From positions 62,001 through 126,000 of the forward strand of contig CBFFZW010000001.1 in assembly GCA_965646445.1 (NCBI GenBank): a DNA stretch of 64,000 nucleotides, read 5' to 3'. Shown here in pieces: positions 57,508-64,000 of the stretch (positions are counted from its first letter, which is position 1; every line of letters starts with the position of its first letter). The notes under the pieces were generated by a model. The model saw only the letters and a program-made list of their open reading frames with translations. It did no database searches and was not told the DNA's origin. The position numbers were made by a program, and so were the translations under genes. This DNA comes from UBA11524 sp965646445. GTDB taxonomy: Bacteria > Bacillota > Clostridia > Christensenellales > Aristaeellaceae.

Positions 57508-58257
57508 ATGGATTATCAGGATATCAACGCCAGGACCATCGACGGCTGGGTGAAGGAAGGATGGGAATGGGGAAAGCCCATCGACCATGCCGCCTATGTG
57601 GATGCCTGCGCTGGAAAGTGGGACGTCAAGCTGACGCCCACCAAATTCGTGCCCCATGCGTGGTTCGGGGAGCTCAAAGGAAAGAAAGTGCTGGGTCTGG
57701 CCAGCGGCGGCGGGCAGCAGATGCCGATTTTCGCCGCGCAGGGCGCCATCTGCACGGTGCTGGATTATTCCGAAGCCCAGCTGGACAGCGAGCGCCTTGT
57801 GGCCCAGCGGGAAGGCTACGCCATCGACATCATCCGCGCGGACATGACAAAATGCCTGCCCTTTGAGGACAGCGCGTTTGATTTGATCTTTCACCCGGTA
57901 TCCAACTGCTATGTGGAAGACGTGAAGCCCATCTGGAAGGAGTGCCACCGCATCCTGAAGCCCGGCGGCATCCTTCTGGCCGGGATGGACAACGGCGTCA
58001 ATTACCTGTTCGCGGATGACGGCGAACGGGAGGTTGTCAATTCGCTGCCCTTCAATCCGCTGAAAAATCCAGACCAGATGAAGCAGCTGGAGCAAAATGA
58101 TGACGGGGTGCAGTTCTCCCATACCATGGAGGAACAGATCGGCGGCCAGCTGGAAGCCGGCTTCCGCTTAACGCACCTGTACGAGGACACCAATGGAAGC
58201 GGACGGCTGTATCAGCTGAATATTCCCTGCTTCGTTGCCACCAGGGCGGTGAAGTGA
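57508..58257 (+). CDS. Class I SAM-dependent methyltransferase
   Basis: A 249-residue methyltransferase with the SAM-binding motif VLGLASGGGQQMPIFAAQGA, motif II-III region LPFEDSAFDLIFHPVSNCYV and RILKPGGILLAGMDNG. Acceptor unknown. AAGGAGGG precedes ATG 57508, 20 bp after the activase gene; the three genes probably form one transcript, ending at 58267-58298. A functional link with the glycyl radical enzyme is inferred only from position. Confidence 0.85.
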   Translation: MDYQDINARTIDGWVKEGWEWGKPIDHAAYVDACAGKWDVKLTPTKFVPHAWFGELKGKKVLGLASGGGQQMPIFAAQGAICTVLDYSEAQLDSERLVAQREGYAIDIIRADMTKCLPFEDSAFDLIFHPVSNCYVEDVKPIWKECHRILKPGGILLAGMDNGVNYLFADDGEREVVNSLPFNPLKNPDQMKQLEQNDDGVQFSHTMEEQIGGQLEAGFRLTHLYEDTNGSGRLYQLNIPCFVATRAVK

Positions 58258-58266
58258 GGGCAACAT

Positions 58267-58298
58267 AAAAAAGCTGCCATAGCTGTGGCAGCTTTTTT
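58267..58298. terminator. Bidirectional terminator
   Basis: A 13-bp stem (58267-58279 with 58286-58298) flanked by six A and six T, with a 6-nt loop. It ends the methyltransferase transcript and the minus-strand GIY-YIG transcript. Confidence 0.92.
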
Positions 58299-58338
58299 GT
58301 GTGGGCAGGGTGTCTGTGCTGATGACGAAGGGGGCAGG

Positions 58339-59172
58339 TCAGAGGCTTTTTAATTGTATCCCGTTTGCGCTTTTCCAATCTATATTGCCGTTTGAACAGT
58401 GTCCCAGAATGATAGTAGAAGCGGCAGACGGGGAAGTGAACTCATAGTCGACTTGGAAAACATTGTCCACGATCGTTCCGCCAGCGATGAGTCGATTGCG
58501 CAACTGAAAATATCCTTTTCCGTGAACCTCAAAAGAAGAAGCAGTATGGTCAGAAATCGTAGAACCCTTGACCACGGTTAAACCACCTGCGCTCAAGAAG
58601 CCCTTTGCAACAGCATTGTTGCCCTTGCAGTATAGATACTGCGTTGTATCCGTGGCATGTGGCGCGGGTACGAGGACTTTATAGCCCAGGCTATTGATAA
58701 GCACACGAACGTTGTCGATGAACTCCTCCATGGATGCAATTTGCGATTCCTTCAAAACTGTATTGCTGTAGGTGGTCTTGGTCAAAACAGTGTAGTGTTT
58801 GCACTCGCGGGCGATGTTGACCAGCTTGTTCTCAAGGTACCGAATGTGTGCCTTGTTAAGGTCGCGCCCGGTAAAGATGACAGCAGTGTTCCAATAGTAA
58901 GGCTCCTTGCCGTTGTTGTAGTCGTTCATGTGCTGGATCAAACGATCCCGCACATTTTCGGCCTCGCCGATGTACATGCTGTCTGTGCCGTCATCCTCCT
59001 GGCAGAACAGAAAATACACGCCGGCTTCCTTGATGTCATCGCGCTCGCAGGTCTTCACATCGGTGCGCGGTATCTTGATGGCCTTGCCGTTCCAGTTGGA
59101 GAGCTCGGCGGTGATCAGGCCATTGGCATCGCCATCCACCAGAAACAGTTCGATCGCCTTCCCGTATGCCAT
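58339..59172 (-). CDS. GIY-YIG nuclease-family protein with DUF4357 C-terminus
   Basis: A 277-residue protein. The N-terminal half has the GIY-YIG core as GVYFLF and MYIGEAENVRDRLIQHMND (residues ~50-85, with the expected Arg) followed by W/Y-rich strands. The last ~60 residues (FTSPSAASTIILGHCSNGNI, DWKSANGIQL) match DUF4357. Such fusions are found beside restriction-modification and other accessory genes, but no methylase is present here. It is AT-richer than its neighbours. AGGAGGT precedes the ATG. Role as defence or housekeeping protein is open. Confidence 0.85.
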   Translation of the reverse strand: MAYGKAIELFLVDGDANGLITAELSNWNGKAIKIPRTDVKTCERDDIKEAGVYFLFCQEDDGTDSMYIGEAENVRDRLIQHMNDYNNGKEPYYWNTAVIFTGRDLNKAHIRYLENKLVNIARECKHYTVLTKTTYSNTVLKESQIASMEEFIDNVRVLINSLGYKVLVPAPHATDTTQYLYCKGNNAVAKGFLSAGGLTVVKGSTISDHTASSFEVHGKGYFQLRNRLIAGGTIVDNVFQVDYEFTSPSAASTIILGHCSNGNIDWKSANGIQLKSL

Positions 59173-59205
59173 GCTTCCGTACCTCCTTTGTGTATCGGCG
59201 CGTCC

Positions 59206-59607
59206 TTACGCCTGGACTTCCCGGATGTCCAGTTCATGATACCCCGTCTCCTCATCAAACACCTTCCCGAAGCGCAGGCCGTCCAGCTCCAGCAGCACGA
59301 CTTCCGCCGTGGTTTTGATGACGCAGCCCTCCGTCAGGTGCCCGCCGAAGACGGACAGATTCTCCCGGCTCAGGCTGATGTGCAGGTGCAGCCGTTCCGC
59401 GCTGACCGTGCCCGTGACGGAGACGATTTCGCAGTCCTCCGCCACTTCCTGGATGTTCACGCCGGAAGCGTCCCGGAGCCGGACATGCCGCAGCGATCCG
59501 ACGCAGGAAAGCACCACCGCCGCCTGAAGCCCTTGCGCCCTGGCATAGTCCTCGATGGTGCGGCGAAGATCGTCCCCCGGGTGAAGGCGGAACACATGGG
59601 TCTTCAT
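59206..59607 (-). CDS. PPC-domain (DUF296) DNA-binding-type protein
   Basis: A 133-residue PPC/DUF296 protein (MKTHVFRLHPGDDLRRTIED, VVLSCVGSLRHVRLRDASG, GHLTEGCVIKTTAEVVLLEL). Bacterial members form trimers, with no settled function. ATG 59607 is chosen because GGGAGGG lies 5-6 bp upstream and the codon overlaps the ABC-F stop (ATGA), making coupled translation likely. Confidence 0.88.
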   Translation of the reverse strand: MKTHVFRLHPGDDLRRTIEDYARAQGLQAAVVLSCVGSLRHVRLRDASGVNIQEVAEDCEIVSVTGTVSAERLHLHISLSRENLSVFGGHLTEGCVIKTTAEVVLLELDGLRFGKVFDEETGYHELDIREVQA

Positions 59608-61412
59608 GGCTTGCCCTCCCGCGACTGAATTTTTTCGTACTTGTCCTGGAGGTACATCCACCGCTCCATGGCTTCGTCCAGCCGCTGCTGAACCTCCTGC
59701 TGCTCCGCCATCAGCCGGGATACCGCCGTGTAGTCCGCGGCGTTGGCGTCCAGGTCAGCGGAAAGGGCTTCCAGACGCGCTTCCAGGTCAGCGATGGTCT
59801 GATCGATGGTGTCGAAGTCCCGCTGCTCCTTGAAGGTGAAACGGTACTCATAGCTGTTCTGCCGTGGGGCCTGGCTGGCTTTCGGCGCGGCCTTGGGGAG
59901 GGCGGGAGCTTCCGCCAGGGCAGCCTTGGCATCCAGATAGCTTTGATAGCCGCCGATGTAGGGTACCATGCGCCCGTCCTCGATGGCGAAAAGGTGGCCG
60001 GTGATGCGGTCAAGGAAAAAGCGGTCATGGCTGACGGCGATGATCGCGCCCTGAAAGGATTCCAGGTAATCCTCCATGACGTTCAGCGTTTCCAGGTCGA
60101 GGTCGTTGGTGGGCTCGTCAAGGATCAGCACGTTGGGCGCTGTCATCACGATGCGCAGGAGGTACAGCCGCCGCATTTCGCCCCCGGACAGGCTGGACAC
60201 CTTCTGATACTGCATGGCGGAGGGGAATAGAAAGGTCTCCGCCATCTGGGAAGCGGAAAGCTCGCCGTCGGGCGTGTAGACCTTCACGGCCACGTCGCGC
60301 ACCGCGTCAATGATGCGAGTGTCCGGCGGCAGGGGCGGGCAGTGCTGGGCAAAGTAGCCGATCCGCACGGTGTCGCCCCGGTCGATGACGCCGCCTTCAG
60401 CCGGAAGCTCGCCCACCAGGGTGCGCAGCAGGGTGGTTTTTCCCGTGCCGTTGCCGCCGATGATGCCCAGCCGGTCGTCCCGCAGGAGGGTGTAGGAGAA
60501 ATCCTCCACCAGGGTCTTGCCGCCGATAGCGACGGTCAGCCCCTCCCAGGAAAGAATCTTCCTGCCCAGTCGGCTGGCCACGCTCTTCATGGCCAGGGCT
60601 TCCTCCGACGGCGCTTCGCGGATGGCGTCGGTCAGCGCGTCAAAGCGCTGGATACGCCCCTTGGCCTTGGTGGAACGGGCCTGGGCGCCTCGCCGGATCC
60701 AGGCAAGCTCCTTGCGGTAGAGGGATTTGTTCTTGCGCAGGGTGGCGGCCTCCATCTCCTCCCGCTGGGCCCGCTCCTCCAGATACCCGGCATAGGTGGT
60801 CTGATAGCTGTCCACTTTCCCGTCGCCCACATGGAGGATGCGGGTGAACACTCTTTCCAGCAGGTAGCGGTCATGGGTGACGACGATCAGCGTGCTCTTC
60901 CGGGTCAGCAGGCGATCCTCCAGCCACTGGGCCATGTCCAGGTCGATGTGGTTGGTGGGCTCGTCCAGCAGCAGCACGTCGCTTTCCCGGCACAGGACGC
61001 CCGCAAGCGCCACCCGCATTTGTTGGCCGCCGGACAGCTCCTGAACGGGCTGATCCAGCTGCGTGAAACCCAGCTGGGTCAGGATCGTCTGAGCCTCATA
61101 GGCCGCGGCCTCCCGGTCTTCCCCCGGACGGGCGGGAAGGTAGGACAGCGCGGCCTGGGTGACGGTATCCTCAGGATTCAGCGAGGGCGTCTGCGGCAGA
61201 TAGGCGATGGACATGTTCCGCCGGATGGCGACGCTGCCCTTGTCCGGCGGTTCAAGCCCCGCCAGCAGGCGCAGCAGCGTGGATTTGCCCGCGCCATTGC
61301 GGCCCACCACGCCGATCCGGTCGCCGTCGGAAATGGTGAGATCCACATGATCCAGCAAGGGCTTCTCGCTGTAATGCAGGCAGGCTTGATGGAGGGTATA
61401 GGCGCAGGCCAT
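59604..61412 (-). CDS. ABC-F family ATPase (Uup-like)
   Basis: A soluble protein of about 602 residues with two ABC domains and no membrane helices. It has Walker A GRNGAGKST and GGNGTGKTT, signatures LSGGQQMRVALAGV and LSGGEMRRLYLLRI, and Walker B VLLLDEPTNHIDLD and VLILDEPTNDLDLE. The linker (~225-290) is the ABC_tran_Xtn type, and a C-terminal coiled coil (~520-600) is typical of Uup. These factors act on ribosomes, in stalling rescue or antibiotic protection. Housekeeping Uup fits best; resistance cannot be excluded. Confidence 0.9.
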   Translation of the reverse strand: MACAYTLHQACLHYSEKPLLDHVDLTISDGDRIGVVGRNGAGKSTLLRLLAGLEPPDKGSVAIRRNMSIAYLPQTPSLNPEDTVTQAALSYLPARPGEDREAAAYEAQTILTQLGFTQLDQPVQELSGGQQMRVALAGVLCRESDVLLLDEPTNHIDLDMAQWLEDRLLTRKSTLIVVTHDRYLLERVFTRILHVGDGKVDSYQTTYAGYLEERAQREEMEAATLRKNKSLYRKELAWIRRGAQARSTKAKGRIQRFDALTDAIREAPSEEALAMKSVASRLGRKILSWEGLTVAIGGKTLVEDFSYTLLRDDRLGIIGGNGTGKTTLLRTLVGELPAEGGVIDRGDTVRIGYFAQHCPPLPPDTRIIDAVRDVAVKVYTPDGELSASQMAETFLFPSAMQYQKVSSLSGGEMRRLYLLRIVMTAPNVLILDEPTNDLDLETLNVMEDYLESFQGAIIAVSHDRFFLDRITGHLFAIEDGRMVPYIGGYQSYLDAKAALAEAPALPKAAPKASQAPRQNSYEYRFTFKEQRDFDTIDQTIADLEARLEALSADLDANAADYTAVSRLMAEQQEVQQRLDEAMERWMYLQDKYEKIQSREGKP

Positions 61413-61480
61413 GGGCAACGTCCCTTTCTGTCCCGGTATGTTTGTATGATGATAGGCCAGGGCTTTGCCCGGCTTTTCCC

Positions 61481-61509
61481 ATTATACCATGCTTTTCCCG
61501 GGCAGACAA
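61481..61509 (-). promoter_or_regulatory. Promoter of the ABC-F/PPC operon
   Basis: TTGTCT (61509-61504), 17 bp, extended -10 TGG-TATAAT (61486-61481) on the minus strand. It separates this operon from the two-component genes upstream. Confidence 0.75.
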
Positions 61510-61565
61510 CCGCGACGCTGCGTCAGTTTTCGCGTTGAGGTTCGCCTGCATGGACAGTACGCGCA

Positions 61566-63269
61566 TCAGGTGGGAGCTTCCTCGCCCCCAATCCCGCATT
61601 CCACATACTGCGGGATGCGGATGCTGACCCGGGTGCCTTCCCCCAGGGTGGCGTGGAACCGCAGGCCGTAGCTGTCGTCAAAGAACATACGCAGGCGGTC
61701 GTTGACGTTCTTCACGCCGTAGCCCTGGCTGGCCTTGGAAAATATGTCCTTGATCTGCTCGTCTGTCAGGCCGGGGCCGTTGTCGCTGATGTCGAACACG
61801 ATGTCGTGGCCATCCATCCTGCCGGAAAGAATCAGCATGCCCTGACCTTCGGCGCTGCGCATCCGTATGCCGTGCTCGATGGCGTTTTCCACGATGGGCT
61901 GCAGGATGATGCTGGGCATGTTGTAGTCCATGATGGCCTCGTCAAACTGATAAGCCACGGTAAAGCTGTGTTCCAGGACATAGAGCTGGATGTCGATGTA
62001 CGCCTTGGTGGTCTCGATTTCCTCCCGGACGGTGGTGACCATATTGCCGTGATTGAGGGTGGAACGGTAAAATTTTGACAGCGATGTGACGATATAGGAG
62101 GTGTCCCTGTCGCCGTTGCGGATGCTGATCCAGTTGATTTTCGACAGCGTGTTGTACAGAAAGTGCGGATTGATCTGAGATTGCAGGGCCTTGATTTCCG
62201 CCTCTCTGTGCTGAATGCGCACCTCGTAGACCTCCTGAAGCAGGGTACGGGTCTTCCGAACCATCTGCCCCACGCTGTTGATGATGGCGTCGATCTCGTC
62301 GTTGCCGTGGGCGGTGATGTCCTCCTTGAAGCGAAGGGAGGGGGCGCGTTCCAGGAAGGCGTCCAGGTGCTGAATGCGCCGGGAGAACGACCGAGCGAAG
62401 CCGCCGGATACCAGCAGCATCAGGATGATGATGGTCACGAACAGGCTCAGGTTCAGGCGGAGGGCTTCGGGCAGGGGAAGCAGCACGGAGCTTTGATCCA
62501 GCCGCATGGTGATCTCCCAGCCGGGGACGCTCAGCGGCGATGTGCGGGACATCAACCCCGGCGCGTCGGCACGTTCCGGGCTATCCGTTTGTTCCGGGGA
62601 CGTGGAGCAACGCAGCACGCCGTTCCCCTGGTCATCCCGGATGGACAGCGCGTAATCCTTCAGCTCGGGACTGACGCTGTCCTTCAGAAGATAGGCGGTG
62701 GGAATCCGCAGCCGGATGATGGGGGAGGCGGAGAAGTCGTCGGAGTTCAGCAGCCTCTTGGACATGTACAGCGTGCCGCCCTCATGATGCCAGACGGTCT
62801 CATAGGTCTGGGAAAGGCGAGAAAATTCCGGCAGGGCATCCGCTTCTTCAAGGGGATGAAAGCTCAGGCGGGCGTCCTGCAGGCTGTTGGATACATAAAA
62901 GTCGATGCCCGTGATTTCCGGGTGCAGCAAAAGCAGGGCGTCCAAGAGCGGGTCCAACCGGAAGCGGACGTCGGAATATTTGGTGTAGTCGCTGGCGTAG
63001 TCGCGGTTCAGGGTACGGACAAAGGAGACGTCGGAGGAGACCATGGTCAGCGCGCCTTCCAGGGCGATGAATTTGTTGTCGATGGAGCTGGTGACGCTGG
63101 TATATATCTCATTGAAGCTGCTCTGGGCCTGGGAGAGAAGGGAGCGGTTGGTCTGCACATAGGAAAAGACGCTCCACAGCACGGTGGGGAGGAAAACGAC
63201 CATCACATAGGAAAGCAGCAGCTTGTTCTGGAAGGTCAGCCGTTTATGTCGGATCGGGGCGCTGGCCAA
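61566..63269 (-). CDS. Sensor histidine kinase (YesM/LytS type)
   Basis: A 567-residue sensor. Two membrane helices (~18-37 and ~277-297) flank an extracellular ligand-binding region of about 240 residues. HAMP and a coiled coil follow, then the His_kinase domain with His369 in QINPHFLYNTLSKI, and HATPase_c (NAIEHGI, DNGPGL, GYGVKNVNDRLRMFF). The TTG start at 63269 is backed by AGGAGG 6 bp upstream and overlaps the response regulator gene by 26 bp. Such pairs usually control carbohydrate ABC transporters, here probably outside the window. Confidence 0.92.
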   Translation of the reverse strand: MASAPIRHKRLTFQNKLLLSYVMVVFLPTVLWSVFSYVQTNRSLLSQAQSSFNEIYTSVTSSIDNKFIALEGALTMVSSDVSFVRTLNRDYASDYTKYSDVRFRLDPLLDALLLLHPEITGIDFYVSNSLQDARLSFHPLEEADALPEFSRLSQTYETVWHHEGGTLYMSKRLLNSDDFSASPIIRLRIPTAYLLKDSVSPELKDYALSIRDDQGNGVLRCSTSPEQTDSPERADAPGLMSRTSPLSVPGWEITMRLDQSSVLLPLPEALRLNLSLFVTIIILMLLVSGGFARSFSRRIQHLDAFLERAPSLRFKEDITAHGNDEIDAIINSVGQMVRKTRTLLQEVYEVRIQHREAEIKALQSQINPHFLYNTLSKINWISIRNGDRDTSYIVTSLSKFYRSTLNHGNMVTTVREEIETTKAYIDIQLYVLEHSFTVAYQFDEAIMDYNMPSIILQPIVENAIEHGIRMRSAEGQGMLILSGRMDGHDIVFDISDNGPGLTDEQIKDIFSKASQGYGVKNVNDRLRMFFDDSYGLRFHATLGEGTRVSIRIPQYVECGIGGEEAPT

Positions 63270-64000
63270 GGTACACCTCCTCGCGCATTTGCTGCGCGGT
63301 CACACAGTAGAACTTTTTGAACAGCAGGCAGAAATAGGACGAGCTGCTGATGCCGACCCGGGCGCTGATGTCCGCGATGCGCATGTTGGTGGTGGTCAGC
63401 AGCTCCTTGGCCTTCTGCATCCGGCAAAGGGTGATGTACTGCACCACGCTTTTGCCGGTTTCCCGCTTGAACAGGCCGGACAGGTAGCCGGAGGACAGAA
63501 AAATCTTGTTGGCGACCCATTCAAGGCCGATGTCCTGGGCATAGTTTTCCTCAATGCAGCGGATGGCCAGGGATACGGTGTAGTTGACTTCCTCCGCCTG
63601 GGTGGAGGGCGCCGGTTCGTCGGTGGGTTCCTCCAGCTGGAAGACGGCGTTCAGTAGCTGCTCCTTCTGCAAAAGGTTGGCGCTGCTGTATTCCGCGCGG
63701 AGCTTTTCACGCTTGGCCGCCATCTGGGAGCGGCTTTCCAGGCGCTCATAAATCTTTTTCAGCGTCTTTTCAAATTCGTCAACCACCACAGGCTTGAGGA
63801 TGTAGTCGTCCACCCGGATATGGATGGCCTGCTTGGCATAGGCAAAATCGCTGTACGCGCTGTAAATGACCATAATCAGCTCCGGGCTGCGCTGGCGCAT
63901 GGCCTCGCAAAGCGCCAGGCCGTCCATAAAGGGCATTTTGATGTCCGTAATCAGGCAGTCAAAGGCGGTATTCTCCGCCAGCGCCAATGCCTCGCGGCCG
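63244..64000 (-). CDS. Response regulator, YesN/AraC type (5' end outside window)
   Basis: The visible 250+ residues cover most of a receiver domain, with the phosphorylation Asp in CLITDIKMPFMDG and the conserved Lys in ILKPV. A helical linker (~90-145) and a C-terminal AraC helix-turn-helix pair follow (VANKIFLSSGYLSGLFKRET; ISARVGISSSSYFCLLFKKF). The frame is open through the right edge, so the N-terminal ~30-40 residues are missing. Partner of the kinase at 61566-63269. Confidence 0.92.
   Translation of the reverse strand, partial: GREALALAENTAFDCLITDIKMPFMDGLALCEAMRQRSPELIMVIYSAYSDFAYAKQAIHIRVDDYILKPVVVDEFEKTLKKIYERLESRSQMAAKREKLRAEYSSANLLQKEQLLNAVFQLEEPTDEPAPSTQAEEVNYTVSLAIRCIEENYAQDIGLEWVANKIFLSSGYLSGLFKRETGKSVVQYITLCRMQKAKELLTTTNMRIADISARVGISSSSYFCLLFKKFYCVTAQQMREEVYLGQRPDPT

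Overview
The window looks like chromosomal DNA of a spore-forming, Gram-positive-type anaerobe of the class Clostridia (Bacillota), GC-rich overall. Signs of this are a gerA-type spore germination operon, strong Shine-Dalgarno sequences before nearly every gene, consensus sigma-A promoters (many with 17-bp spacers), a T-box leader, a class B sortase, PadR, YesM/YesN and DUF1292-type proteins, and a glycyl radical enzyme. Species cannot be named; an uncultured Christensenellales/Oscillospirales-type gut lineage is only a guess. No phage block, CRISPR array, rRNA or replication origin is visible; there is one tRNA.

Layout. 1-3827 (minus): cell-shape operon maf-mreB-mreC-mreD, running off the left edge. 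4020-4830: queT-type transporter and a DUF1540 Cys-rich peptide. 4938-8553 (plus): gerA-gerB-gerC germinant receptor. 8554-8870: hairpin-rich repeat DNA. 8871-12558 (minus): GNAT enzyme, XRE/TPR-like regulator, and an EF-G/Tet(M)-like GTPase. 12702-20997 (plus): a three-gene surface cassette, made of a secreted repeat protein, a 1746-residue beta-helix adhesin with isopeptide-type domains, and a class B sortase fused to a C39-like cysteine peptidase. 21064-22003: DUF2975 membrane protein plus small XRE regulator. 22014-24839 (minus): ATP-grasp ligase with two alpha/beta-hydrolases. 24900-27350: AT-rich accessory islet with duplicated XRE genes around an unknown gene, a holin-like toxin with a probable antisense RNA, and an unexplained nested hairpin. 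27359-30475 (minus): TrpXYZ-type ABC importer under a tryptophan (UGG) T-box. 30654-31717 (minus): a split zinc-peptidase-like gene and tRNA-Leu(GAG). 31777-37335 (plus): DUF368 (PopT-type) flippase, an L,D-transpeptidase-CapA fusion, and a MacA/MacB-like pair without its ATPase. 37568-44150 (plus): MsmK/UgpC-type sugar ABC ATPase, PucR/CdaR-like regulator, S41 peptidase, then a TM1266-like regulator with a TauABC-type transporter behind a transcription attenuator. 44175-45834 (minus): DUF1292 protein and NADP isocitrate dehydrogenase. 45887-50568 (plus): 39-residue peptide, PadR regulator and DUF4097 protein; nitroreductase; PlsY; CmpB-type membrane protein. 50578-51566 (minus): dTDP-4-dehydrorhamnose reductase. 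51608-58298 (plus): MATE exporter and two acetyltransferases; glycyl radical enzyme, its activase and a methyltransferase. 58339-64000 (minus): GIY-YIG protein, PPC-domain protein, Uup-like ABC-F, and a YesM/YesN two-component system running off the right edge.

How the parts fit: much of the window serves the envelope (MreBCD, L,D-transpeptidase, PopT-type lipid carrier recycling, PlsY, dTDP-rhamnose, sortase cassette). Four items deserve most attention: the sortase-C39 surface cassette, the type I toxin-antitoxin-like locus, the attenuator before the TM1266/ABC operon, and the glycyl radical enzyme of unassigned class.
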